Source: Agromyces sp. Marseille-P2726 (lineage in GTDB: Bacteria > Actinomycetota > Actinomycetes > Actinomycetales > Microbacteriaceae). Taken from it: 64,000 nt of DNA. A program made the translations under genes and the position numbers. The notes beneath the pieces were generated by a model, which was not told the DNA's origin, did not search any database, and worked only from the letters and a program-made list of their open reading frames with translations. Positions 28,045-36,891 of this stretch are shown piece after piece. How positions within the stretch are numbered: position 1 is the stretch's first letter; each line of letters starts with the position of its first letter. The stretch lies in assembly GCF_902809835.1 (NCBI RefSeq), contig NZ_CADDWM010000007.1, positions 62,001-126,000 on the forward strand, written 5' to 3'.

Positions 28045-29193
28045 ATGCCGACCACCTTCAACGTACGCGCGCTTGCGAGCACCGTCCGCATCGAACTCGA
28101 TGACTCGCTGAGCCAGGCCGACCGCGAGGCGATCAAGGCGCACTGGGTCGATCTTGTCCCCGACGGGGAAGATGAGGCCGATCTGGTCATCCGGGCAGGC
28201 CTTGGCGTCCACTCGGTGTCCGCCGGTACGCAAGTGGTCAAGGCCGATTCGCCCACGTCGCTCGCCCAGCGGATAACCACCGAGGTTACGCTCGGCGCCA
28301 TCGGTGGGCTCCGTGGCGGCGCGCTGATGCTCCACGCGAGCGCTGTGGCCCTCGACGATGGGCGCGTGATCGGGTTCGTCGGGCCATCCGGCCGAGGAAA
28401 GACCACCGCCGCCCGAGCCCTCGGGCGCTCGTACGGCTACGTGACCGATGAGACGCTGGCGGTGCGCGCCGATGGTTCCGTCATCGCCTACCCGAAGCCG
28501 CTGTCGATCGGGTCGCGGCCCGGTGTGAAGACCACCGAGCCGGCGTCGATGCTCGGGCTCCGCGGGGCGCCAGCCGACAATCTGCGGTTGGTGGCGCTCG
28601 TGCTACTCGACCGGCGGCCCGAGGCCGACCAACCGTTCGTCGAGTCGGTTCAGATCGTCGACGCATTGGCAGAACTCGTGCCGCAGACGAGTCACCTTTC
28701 GGCGCTCGAACACCCGCTCCGAACGTTGACAGAGGCGATTCTCTCAACCGGCGGCGTGCGACGGATCGTCTACTCTGAGGCATCCACCCTGCCGACACTC
28801 ATGGATGAGGTGCTGAGCGAAGTCGACAACGATACGCCGATGCTCACTGATATCTCGAGCATGTCCCAGCGGGGATGCGAGGGTCTCTTGGGCCCTGCGG
28901 AAACCCGCCCGGGTGCTTCAGCATCGAACCAGCCGGGCGCGTACTGGAGAGCAACCTGTCTCGATGCGCTCCTCGTCGATGACGCATTGATCGTGCTCGT
29001 GCCGGGTAAGGCGGTCGTGCTCGTCGGCATAGGGCCGACACTCTGGCTCGCGGCCGACGGACTTACCGAAAGCAAGCTGCTCGAGGTCGCGCTCAGAGCG
29101 TTTCCGGAGCCACCCGCGGGTGTCGATGTGGCCGAGGTCGTCGCCCGCGCATTGGCCAGCATGGTTGAGATGCAGATCCTCGTCCGTGATTGA
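28045..29193 (+). CDS. HprK-like kinase fused to a PqqD-like domain
   Basis: A 382-residue protein. The central part resembles HPr kinase/phosphorylase-type P-loop proteins: GALMLHASAVALDDGRVIGFVGPSGRGKTTA holds the P-loop (about residues 111-119), and YGYVTDETLAVRADGSV the paired acidic residues. The last 85 residues (LDALLVDDALIVLVPGKAV to MVEMQILVRD) look PqqD-like. HprK-like and PqqD-like genes travel with nucleotidyltransferase-fold genes in exopolysaccharide loci; their reaction is not known. Transcribed away from the glycosyltransferase at 27995 and toward the Tat-exported protein, with a short C5/G5 hairpin after its stop. Confidence 0.7.
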   Translation: MPTTFNVRALASTVRIELDDSLSQADREAIKAHWVDLVPDGEDEADLVIRAGLGVHSVSAGTQVVKADSPTSLAQRITTEVTLGAIGGLRGGALMLHASAVALDDGRVIGFVGPSGRGKTTAARALGRSYGYVTDETLAVRADGSVIAYPKPLSIGSRPGVKTTEPASMLGLRGAPADNLRLVALVLLDRRPEADQPFVESVQIVDALAELVPQTSHLSALEHPLRTLTEAILSTGGVRRIVYSEASTLPTLMDEVLSEVDNDTPMLTDISSMSQRGCEGLLGPAETRPGASASNQPGAYWRATCLDALLVDDALIVLVPGKAVVLVGIGPTLWLAADGLTESKLLEVALRAFPEPPAGVDVAEVVARALASMVEMQILVRD

Positions 29194-29235
29194 ACCCCCC
29201 GGAACGAGGGGGCAGTAGCGTTCGACGAATTGCCC

Positions 29236-29250
29236 CTGTAGCCTCTACAG
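29236..29250. promoter_or_regulatory. Inverted repeat before the Tat-exported protein gene
   Basis: CTGTAG and CTACAG flank a 3-base spacer, 58 bases before the GTG at 29309. It could be an operator or a small hairpin; nothing else regulatory is apparent in this 115-base gap. Confidence 0.3.
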
Positions 29251-29308
29251 TTGGCTGAGAAACCCGACCCTGGGGGTCAGCGCCATCCACCATAGGAAAG
29301 GCCCAACC

Positions 29309-29898
29309 GTGAGTGACCTCGAAGAACAGAAGCCTGGGATCAGCCGCCGCACAGTTGCGAAGGCGATGGCCTGGTCCGTCCCGGCGATCGCTATAGCTGC
29401 GCCGGTCCCAGCCTTTGCAGCATCGCCGGTGCCCCCCCGGTTTTCGACTTCGGCAACGCCATCAAGAACCCCGGCAATAGTTGCACGACTGCCTGTATCC
29501 AGAAGCAGTCCTATGGCGTTCCGGTGACCGTCTCCAACCCCACCGACTCCGACCTCGTCATTCAGTTTACCGACTACAACTTTGGCGCCGACAGCAATGG
29601 AAATGGTGGCGCTTCGATCGGAGTGAACAACGTCGGAGTGGCCTATCCGCAGTCTCCGATCAACTGCAACGTCAAGGTAGCTTCCTGCGCGCCCCTCCCG
29701 TGTGGTGCGGCCAACAACAGTGTTTGTGTGCCAGCAGGCTCTACGTTGATGTTCTGGGTGTTCTCGAACGAGTTCGGGTCCAGCCCGAACACCAGTCAGT
29801 ACATCCCGTGGCAGTGGTTGGACCCGAGCAACGGCTGTGCTGTCGTGCTGAACAGCGCCGCATACTCGCCCACGTCGCCGCCGAACGACGCCTGCTAG
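29309..29898 (+). pseudogene. Tat-exported cysteine-rich protein, frameshifted at a C7 tract
   Basis: One gene read in two frames. GTG 29309, behind AGGAAAGG, starts a twin-arginine signal (GISRRTVAKAMAW, hydrophobic core, cleavage near AFAA). At 29432-29438 a run of seven C breaks the frame; adding one C joins it to a second frame continuing FDFGNAIKNPGNSCTTACI to the stop at 29898, giving about 196 residues. The mature part is beta-rich and has nine cysteines (for example SCTTAC, INCNV, ASCAPLPC). No family recognised. It may be a true pseudogene, a phase-variable gene or a sequencing error. It follows the HprK/PqqD gene. Confidence 0.65.
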
Positions 29899-30017
29899 CG
29901 AGCCTTCGCGCTGGTCCGGAACACCCGGAGCAACGGAGAGGATCTCATCGACCATGTGCGTGGATAGCAGGCGCTGACTGGCCGGCACCGCTGCATGCAC
30001 GATGTGTCCGAGGCTAG

Positions 30018-31178
30018 TCACGGCCCGGTCGCGCTCGTAGCCGTCCGCGCGGATGATGCGCCGCTGTCAGAAGCGATCCTCTCGAGCAGTGCAACGTATC
30101 GCTTCGCGGTGGTGTCCCAACCGCGGTCTTGTACGCTTGCCCGTGCACGACCCCGATAAGCGATCGGGTCGCCTGCGGCGAGCTCCTCGAACCGGTTCCC
30201 AATCTTGACGGGGTCCTGGTCGACGAGGAATCCGTTCTCACCATCGTGGACCAACTCGGGCGCGAATCCCACTGGAGTAGCGACCACCGGTAGTCCGCAC
30301 GCGAGTGCTTCGAGCACGACGAGCGCGTTGGCCTCGTAAGCGCTGGGCAGAACGAAAATGTCGGAAGCCGCGAAGAACAGCGGAAGATCGTGACGGCGCC
30401 CGACGAACAGCACGCGCTCAGCAACACCGTGTTTCTCTGCCAGCGCGCGCGCTTTGGGGATGGAAGCGGCGTCTCCTCCCACCACCAGAAGCATCACCGT
30501 GGGCGCGTGCGCTAGTGCCTCGATCGCGTAGTTGAGCCCCTTGCGTTCGAATTCATGGCCAATGAATAAGACGACTCGGTCGTCGTCGTCGAGACTGAAC
30601 ACCTCGCGGGCCTTGGCCCGTTCGGCGAGTGTAGGCGGGCGGAACCGGTCCAGATCAACGCCGTTGGGGATCACGGCGATCGGCGGGCGAACTTGACCGT
30701 AGGTCCGGCGAAGGGTGTCGGCTTCGGACGCCGACAGCGCAACGACCGCTCTGTGTATGCGGCTGCGGTAGCGGATGTAGTCGCGGACGAACGTGAACGG
30801 GTGGGTTGGGTTGCGAAGCATGCGCCATAACCCGTGGCCACGTGCCCGCATAGCCGCGCTTACGACTCCGTGATTGACATAGACATCGCCGACCATGGCG
30901 TTGTTGTGACAGATCGATATTGCCCCTGGACGCTCGGCGAGGAAACGCCGCGCCCGCGCTGTGCCGAAAATGGTGAACCACACCATGCGCCGGAACAGCG
31001 CGAACGCGCGGAACAAGCTCGGACGATGCATGCGTCGCGCTGCTCGGCGGCGAGCGGTGCCGTACGTGAACGATTCGACGGTGTGCCCGAGAGCACGCAA
31101 CTCGTGCTCGAGGTGCCACGCAACTCCGGAGACCCCGCCGCCCGGCCCGATGATGGGCACGATCTGAACAATGTGCAT
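30018..31178 (-). CDS. Glycosyltransferase, GT4 family (paralogue group A)
   Basis: A 386-residue GT-B enzyme. The start IVQIVPIIGPGGGVSGVAW and the block SICHNNAMVGDVYVNHG are shared with the genes at 33542 (N-terminal half) and 35707. Donor-domain features are AVIPNGVDLDRF, VVLFIGHEFERKGLNYAIEAL and LPSAYEANALVVLEALACGLPVVAT. The three copies differ most in the loop after the first strand, which may set acceptor choice. Read leftwards and alone; the MauE-thioredoxin gene diverges from it across a 112-base gap. Confidence 0.88.
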   Translation of the reverse strand: MHIVQIVPIIGPGGGVSGVAWHLEHELRALGHTVESFTYGTARRRAARRMHRPSLFRAFALFRRMVWFTIFGTARARRFLAERPGAISICHNNAMVGDVYVNHGVVSAAMRARGHGLWRMLRNPTHPFTFVRDYIRYRSRIHRAVVALSASEADTLRRTYGQVRPPIAVIPNGVDLDRFRPPTLAERAKAREVFSLDDDDRVVLFIGHEFERKGLNYAIEALAHAPTVMLLVVGGDAASIPKARALAEKHGVAERVLFVGRRHDLPLFFAASDIFVLPSAYEANALVVLEALACGLPVVATPVGFAPELVHDGENGFLVDQDPVKIGNRFEELAAGDPIAYRGRARASVQDRGWDTTAKRYVALLERIASDSGASSARTATSATGP

Positions 31179-31290
31179 CTGGCTGTTCCTCCACGGAACA
31201 CTGTGCGGGCGTAGCCTTGACCATTCGTACCCCCGCAGCGAAGTGCGCCTGCTGCAACCCTAGCCGGGGATGGTCAGATAGAATCTGCTG

Positions 31291-32316
31291 GTGCCAGGGC
31301 CCTTGACGATCGTGCCGCCACTAATCCTCGCAGCGGTCTTCCTCTGGAGCGGGATCGCGAAGCTGCGGCATCCCGACACTCTGCGCAGTTGGGCGGACTT
31401 GGGCGTGCCGGCACAGCTGCGTCAGACGTGGTTGCTGCGGCTGCATCCTTGGGCTGAAATGGTCTTGGCTCTCGCGTACGCGTTGCTCGGCGGCATGCTC
31501 GGCTTCTTGGCAGCCACAGCCGGCATAGTCCTGCTGGCCACGTACCTCGTGCTCGTACTGCAAGCGCTGCAGAAGCTGCCCGATGCAGCATGCGCATGCT
31601 TCGGCACGACTCAGCCCGTGACACGGATCACCGTTGTCCGAAATGCCTGGCTGGTGCTGATCGCCGTGGCCGCCCTCGCCATGAGCTGGATGAACCCGAC
31701 GTTCGGCGGCCCTGTCGCCGCTGTGGAAGCCCAGGAGTGGGTATGGGTAGTGAGTTCGGGGGCAGTTGCGGTAACCGTCCTCCTCATCGCCTGGCCCACA
31801 CTGCCGCAAAGCGGCGAGCTGACCGCGCAGGATCTCGTTCCTTCGGCGCCCGCCATGAACGCGACCGATGCCGACGGCGAGCTCGACTACATTCGCACTC
31901 GCACGCCGGCGGTTCCGGTCACGCTGGCCGACGGCACGTTGGTGAACTTGCGCCAGCTCGCGTCGAAGCGCCCGATCTTGTTGCTTGCGGTAACGCCCAC
32001 ATGCGGACCGTGCATACCGGTAATCGAGAACGTCTCCGAGTGGCGGAGGACGCTGCCCGAGGTCGATATCCGGCTCTTGCTTCAGTACGAACCGCACGAC
32101 GGACAGCTTGCTGAGATGTCCGAACCACAATCACTTCACGATCCGCGCGGCTACGTGAGCGCATCGATTGCGGATTGGAAGACGCCGACAGCCGTGCTGC
32201 TTGGTGCCGACGGGCTCCTCGCCGGGGGCCCGGTTACTGGATTCGATTCGATCTCCGAGTTCATTGGGGACGTGTACGAGAGTCTGCATGGAGAGCGACC
32301 ACCCGCAGTGGTGTAG
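31291..32316 (+). CDS. MauE-type membrane protein fused to a thioredoxin-like domain
   Basis: A 341-residue protein. The first half is a four-helix MauE/DoxX-like module (LILAAVFLWSGIAKLRHP, GFLAATAGIVLLATYLVLVL) with the ACACFG cysteine pair typical of MauE. The second half, after a further hydrophobic segment, is an extracytoplasmic TlpA/thioredoxin-like domain with active site TPTCGPCIPV and late cis-Pro region KTPTAVLL. MauE-thioredoxin pairs handle disulfides in exported proteins. The nearby exported protein with nine cysteines is a natural client (inference). GTG 31291 is the start. Confidence 0.75.
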   Translation: MPGPLTIVPPLILAAVFLWSGIAKLRHPDTLRSWADLGVPAQLRQTWLLRLHPWAEMVLALAYALLGGMLGFLAATAGIVLLATYLVLVLQALQKLPDAACACFGTTQPVTRITVVRNAWLVLIAVAALAMSWMNPTFGGPVAAVEAQEWVWVVSSGAVAVTVLLIAWPTLPQSGELTAQDLVPSAPAMNATDADGELDYIRTRTPAVPVTLADGTLVNLRQLASKRPILLLAVTPTCGPCIPVIENVSEWRRTLPEVDIRLLLQYEPHDGQLAEMSEPQSLHDPRGYVSASIADWKTPTAVLLGADGLLAGGPVTGFDSISEFIGDVYESLHGERPPAVV

Positions 32317-32414
32317 CGGAACGTACTCCTCAAGAGCGCAGTGCGCCGCTGGCGTCGTGGGTGACGCTCCTGCATGAAGCGCTTCAATATGGCGGCCCGC
32401 CGTCTCGCCCGGGT

Positions 32415-33545
32415 TCAGCCTGGTGCTGCGGCGTCCAGACGCCGCACCACCTCGCCCATCGCGGCGACGCGGTCGCTCCAGTCGGCGACGGTCGCGTCCG
32501 CTCCATCGGGGAAGTGCGATGACGCCGGCACCGAAGCGGCGACCGCCGCCGCGAACGCGTCTCCCGATGCGATCGTGATGCGCGGGTCATCCGCGTCCCG
32601 GAACCCTGCGACCGAGGTCGCAACCACGGGGCGGCCCACCGCCTGGTACTCGTAGAGCTTGATCGGGTCGAGGCTGTCGGTGAACTCGGTCACTACGTGC
32701 GGCACGACGAGCACGTCGGCGTGCTGGAGGTAGCCGACGACGGCGTCGCGAGGGCGTGGCCCGAGCAGCCGCGCGCCCGCGTCGCGCAGGCGCGCAGCTT
32801 GGGCAGGTGCGAGCAGGTTGGGCCCGACGAGCACCAGCGTTCCCGACGAGCCGAGCGCGCGCGCGGTCGCCTCGCAGAGGTCGATGTCGATTCGGTCGGG
32901 ATGCACGGTGCCGAGGTAGAGGGCCACCGGGCGGTCGGGCAGATCGGCAGGTCGAGGCGTGTGACGCCGGTACGCCTCGACGTCGACGGCGTTCGGGATG
33001 AGCTCTACCTGCCGGGTCACGCCCTTGCGCCGCATCAGCTCGGGTGAGCAGACCACGACCTCGCGGGCGATGTCGAGCAGCCGGGCCTCGTTCACCGCGG
33101 CGCGGCGACGCTCCGACTCCGGGCGGTCGGCAGAGAGCCAGTCATCCGTGATGTCGTAAAGGGTCGGCCAACCCGAGAGCTCGGCCAGCGCGACTGTACC
33201 GGGGTCGTTGATCCAGAGCAACGGATGCCGCATGCCGAGAGATTCGGCGGCCCGCATCACGGCGCGCGCGAGACGTTCATCGGTGCGCGAGTCGAGCCGG
33301 CGCGGTATCCACTTCACGGCGCGCATCGTGAAGAGCCGGCCTGGCGCGACATCCGGAACCTCGCGAACGCCGTGCGCGAATGACGGACGCCGCCCAGACC
33401 GCAGGTCGTGCGTCGGGTCGGCCGGCGGCTCGACGAAGAGCACGCGCAGGGAGGGGTCGGATCGCAAGAGGCCGGCCACGAGGTGCTGATTGCGCCGCCA
33501 CACGTCGTCCCACGCCTCGAGCGACACCACGACGAGGTCGGTCAT
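32415..33545 (-). CDS. Glycosyltransferase (GT-B fold)
   Basis: A 376-residue transferase beginning DLVVVSLEAWDDVWRRNQHL, as in the family with an N-terminal W-rich acceptor loop. PTLYDITDDWLS and VVVCSPELMRR lie in the first domain; LYLGTVHPDRIDIDL opens the second; FTDSLDPIKLYEYQAVGRPVVAT is the donor site. Its ATG overlaps the stop of the upstream two-domain transferase (ATGA). It is the last gene of a four-gene leftward operon that starts at 38942. Confidence 0.85.
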   Translation of the reverse strand: MTDLVVVSLEAWDDVWRRNQHLVAGLLRSDPSLRVLFVEPPADPTHDLRSGRRPSFAHGVREVPDVAPGRLFTMRAVKWIPRRLDSRTDERLARAVMRAAESLGMRHPLLWINDPGTVALAELSGWPTLYDITDDWLSADRPESERRRAAVNEARLLDIAREVVVCSPELMRRKGVTRQVELIPNAVDVEAYRRHTPRPADLPDRPVALYLGTVHPDRIDIDLCEATARALGSSGTLVLVGPNLLAPAQAARLRDAGARLLGPRPRDAVVGYLQHADVLVVPHVVTEFTDSLDPIKLYEYQAVGRPVVATSVAGFRDADDPRITIASGDAFAAAVAASVPASSHFPDGADATVADWSDRVAAMGEVVRRLDAAAPG

Positions 33546-35710
33546 CTCGCCCTCCGGTAGACCGCCTCGGTCGCGGTGGCCTGCGAACGCAGGGAGAACT
33601 CGCGCTGCTGCCGCTGACGTGCCGCGTGCGCGAGCGCCTCGCGACCCTCGTCATCCTCCGCGAGGGAGCGAAGGTTCCGCGCCGCCTCGTCGACATCATC
33701 GGGTTCGAACGTCGTCCGCGGGTCGAGGTCGGCAAGCAGATCCAGATGACCGGCTGCGCCGGCGGCGACGACGGGAAGTCCGCCGGCCATCGCTTCGAGA
33801 ACCGTGAGCCCGAGCCCCTCGACGGGGCACGGCGCCATCAGCAGGCCGGCGCGGTCCATGACGTCGGGCAGGTCGTCACGGTACCCGAGGAATCGCGTCG
33901 CCGGGCGGATGCCGAGCTCGTCCACCATCGCCTCCAGCGCCTGGCGTTCGGGCCCGACGCCCGCGATCTCGAGGCTCCAGCCGTCATCGGCGAGGCCGGA
34001 TGCCGCGAATGCCCGAACCCCCACATCGGTGCGCTTCTCCGGCTGGAGCCGCTGCGCGATGAGCACGATCCGATCCCGCACCCCGGTGTGACGGAGCGCG
34101 CGGTTCTCGATGCCCGAGTGCACGACCGTGCTCGGGCCGTCGACGGCGTCGGAGACTGCGCGGCTGATCGAGATCTGGCCGTCGATGCGTCTTCGCACCA
34201 GCGGGCCGATCGCCACGGGCCCGACCCGCCCCCGGGCCTTCGCGAAGTGCCGGGTCGCGAGGATGGTGGGTCGGCGTGAGCGGCGTGTGAACCAGAACGC
34301 CGCGGTGGTCGCAACGTCGGCCGCGGTCATGTGCGTGTTCACCACGTCGACGCCGCGGCGCAGCCGCCGCAGCGCGCGTGCGACCTCGAACGTGCGTGCA
34401 GCCGGCACGTGGTCGATGCCGGCCTCCTCGAGGGCGGGACGCATCCGGTCGGTGGCGCCGCCGATCACCGTGACGCGGTGGCCGTCTGCCGCCTGCGCGA
34501 GCGCGAGGCGCAGGACGAAGCGCTCGACGCCCGAGAAGCCGTCGGAGCGGATCGCGTGCAGGATCCGCAGCGCACCACTGTTCGCGGCCGCTCGATCGGC
34601 GCTCAGGGACTCCACGAGGTCGAGGTACTGCCGCGCCACGCGCGACCAGGAGTAGCGCTCGGCCGTGTGCCGGGCCCGAATGCGCCACGCTGCGGCATCC
34701 GTCTGCGACAGCTCGTGCAGACGGGCTCCGACGGCCGCGGCGTCGCGCTCGACGAGGAACCCGTTCTCGCCGTCGACGATGACGTCGGGTGCGAAGCCGA
34801 CGCGTGTGGACACCACCGGGAGACCGCACGCGAGCGCCTCGAGCACGACGAGCGCATTCGCCTCGTAGGCGCTCGGCAGCACGAGCACATCCGTCGCCCA
34901 GAAGAATGGGATGGGGTCGCGGTGCGTGCCGGCGAAGTGAACTCGAGCTCCGACGCCGGCGCGTCGCGCCTGTTCCTGTGCCCTCCGGATCATGTCCGGC
35001 GATCCGCCGACCACGAGGAGCAGCTCGTCGGGTGCCGAGCGCAACGCCGCAATGGCGATGGGCAGCCCTTTCCGCTCGAACTCGTGGCCGATGAACAGCG
35101 CGATCGTGGCGTCGTCGCCGACGCCGAGGTTCGATCGAGCCTGCGCCCGCTCTGCGGCATCCGGCGGCCTGAACCGCTCGGTGTCGACGCCGTTCGGGAT
35201 GACGCGGATCGGTGCGCGCACTCGGCCGTACGTCGACCGCAGCAGTTCGGCCTCGTTCGTGGTCAGCGCGACGACCGCGCGGTGGGTGCGACCGCGATAC
35301 CGGATGCGGTCGCGCACCGCGGTGAACAGGTGCACCGGGTTGCGCACCATGCGCCAGGCATAGTCGCCGCGGGCGCGCATCGCGGCCTGCAGGAGCCCGT
35401 GATTAACGTAGACATCGCCGGCCATGACGTCGTTGTGGGTGATCGACACGGCGTGAGGGCGTGCAGCGAGGAACCGTCGCGCTCGCCGCGTGCCGACCGT
35501 GCTGAACCAGATGACGTTGCGTGCCCGAGTGAGGTGGGTGGCGAGGGGTGTGCGGCCTCGGAAGCTTCTGGGCGGCCCGCCGGCCTGAGCGGCCGTGAAG
35601 CGCTCGACTGTTGCGCCGGCCGCGATGAACTCGCGTTCGAGTGCGTAGGCGACTCCGGCGACGCCGCTCCCGGCACCGATCGACGGAGCGATCTGCACGA
35701 TGTGCGTCAT
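33542..35710 (-). CDS. Tandem two-domain glycosyltransferase (GT4-GT4 fusion)
   Basis: A 722-residue fusion of two GT-B enzymes. Residues 1 to about 375 belong to paralogue group A (IVQIAPSIGAGSGVAGVAY, SITHNDVMAGDVYVNHG, LPSAYEANALVVLEALACG). From about residue 385 a second enzyme begins, LRILHAIRSDGFSGVERFVL, with THMTAADVATTAAF, VLIAQRLQPEKRTDVGVRAF and CPVEGLGLTVLEAMAGGLPVVAAG. Two consecutive sugar additions by one polypeptide are likely. ATG 35710 overlaps the preceding stop; the frame's extension upstream is antisense noise. Confidence 0.87.
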   Translation of the reverse strand: MTHIVQIAPSIGAGSGVAGVAYALEREFIAAGATVERFTAAQAGGPPRSFRGRTPLATHLTRARNVIWFSTVGTRRARRFLAARPHAVSITHNDVMAGDVYVNHGLLQAAMRARGDYAWRMVRNPVHLFTAVRDRIRYRGRTHRAVVALTTNEAELLRSTYGRVRAPIRVIPNGVDTERFRPPDAAERAQARSNLGVGDDATIALFIGHEFERKGLPIAIAALRSAPDELLLVVGGSPDMIRRAQEQARRAGVGARVHFAGTHRDPIPFFWATDVLVLPSAYEANALVVLEALACGLPVVSTRVGFAPDVIVDGENGFLVERDAAAVGARLHELSQTDAAAWRIRARHTAERYSWSRVARQYLDLVESLSADRAAANSGALRILHAIRSDGFSGVERFVLRLALAQAADGHRVTVIGGATDRMRPALEEAGIDHVPAARTFEVARALRRLRRGVDVVNTHMTAADVATTAAFWFTRRSRRPTILATRHFAKARGRVGPVAIGPLVRRRIDGQISISRAVSDAVDGPSTVVHSGIENRALRHTGVRDRIVLIAQRLQPEKRTDVGVRAFAASGLADDGWSLEIAGVGPERQALEAMVDELGIRPATRFLGYRDDLPDVMDRAGLLMAPCPVEGLGLTVLEAMAGGLPVVAAGAAGHLDLLADLDPRTTFEPDDVDEAARNLRSLAEDDEGREALAHAARQRQQREFSLRSQATATEAVYRRAR

Positions 35711-36891
35711 CCGCTGCGCCCTGCGACCGGATGCCTCGGATGCGACGAGCTGCCGCGCTCGCGTTCGGCGAGCAGCTCCTCGGCGAGTTCGAGGTAACGC
35801 TCGGCGACGCCGCGCCATCCGTACGGCTCGACGGATTCACGCGCCCGGCGACCCCACTCGGCGAGCTCGGTGCGATCGAGGGCTGCGAGCTGCCGCATGC
35901 GTTCACCGACGGCGCGGCCGTCACGCTCGACGAGGAATCCGTTCGCGCCGTCGACGATGACCTCGGGCGCGAAGCCGACCGGGGTCGCGATGACCGGGAG
36001 ACCAGAGGCGAGGGCCTCGAGCACCACGAGTGCGTTCTCTTCGGACGCGCTGGGCAGTACGAACAGGTCGGCCGCACTGAGGAACGACCTCGGATCACCC
36101 CTCGGTCCGACGAAGAGCACCCGTTCCGCGACGCCGAGCTCTTCGGCCTCAGCCTTGCCCGCCGCGATGATCTCATCGGTGCCCCCGACGACCAGCAGCA
36201 GCACGGATTCCGCGTGCAGCAGCCCGCGGATGGCGAAGGACACGCCCTTGTTCGTGAACTCGTGACCCAGGAACATGGCCACCCGCTCCTCGTCACCGAG
36301 ATTCAGCATCTCACGCGCCGCTCGCCGCTCCGACTGGCTCGGCGGGGAGAACCGGTCGAGGTCGACGCCGTTGGGGATGACCACGACCCTCGGGCGCACG
36401 CGGCGATACGTCGATCGCAGCTCCGCCGCGGCCGCCTGAGAGAGGGCGACGACCGCTTGGTGTGTTCGTCCGCGGTAGCGGATGCGGTCGCGGAGGTAGA
36501 TGAAGTCGTGCACGGGATTGCGGTACATCTCCCACGTGGAGCGGCCCCGTGCGCGCATCAGGGCGAGAAGAACCCCGTGGTTGACGAAGATGTCGCCCGC
36601 CATGACGCTGTTGTGGCAGATCGCGACCGCATCTCGGCGTTCCGCGAGGAACTGCCGTGCGCGCTTCGTGCCGACCGTGCTGAACCACACCTGGCGCCAC
36701 CCGCCCGCCAGGCGCGCTCGCCATCGAGTCGTCGGCCACGGTCGGTCGACCTTGCCACGGCGCGCATCCTGGTAGGTGAATCGCTCGACGGTCACGCCGA
36801 GCGCACGGAACTGCTGCTCGAGGTTCCAGGCGACCCCGGCGACGCCGCTGCCGGGGCCGACCCGATTGACGATCTGCACGATCCGGGTCAT
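35707..36891 (-). CDS. Glycosyltransferase, GT4 family (paralogue group A)
   Basis: A 394-residue GT-B enzyme of the same group as 30018 and the first half of 33542. Group marks are IVQIVNRVGPGSGVAGVAW, ICHNSVMAGDIFVNHG, VIPNGVDLDRFSPP, MFLGHEFTNKGVSFAIRGL and LPSASEENALVVLEALASGLPVIAT. The ATG at 36891 overlaps the stop of the GT4-GT2 gene, and its stop overlaps the next start, so all four leftward genes are coupled by ATGA junctions. Confidence 0.88.
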   Translation of the reverse strand: MTRIVQIVNRVGPGSGVAGVAWNLEQQFRALGVTVERFTYQDARRGKVDRPWPTTRWRARLAGGWRQVWFSTVGTKRARQFLAERRDAVAICHNSVMAGDIFVNHGVLLALMRARGRSTWEMYRNPVHDFIYLRDRIRYRGRTHQAVVALSQAAAAELRSTYRRVRPRVVVIPNGVDLDRFSPPSQSERRAAREMLNLGDEERVAMFLGHEFTNKGVSFAIRGLLHAESVLLLVVGGTDEIIAAGKAEAEELGVAERVLFVGPRGDPRSFLSAADLFVLPSASEENALVVLEALASGLPVIATPVGFAPEVIVDGANGFLVERDGRAVGERMRQLAALDRTELAEWGRRARESVEPYGWRGVAERYLELAEELLAERERGSSSHPRHPVAGRSG

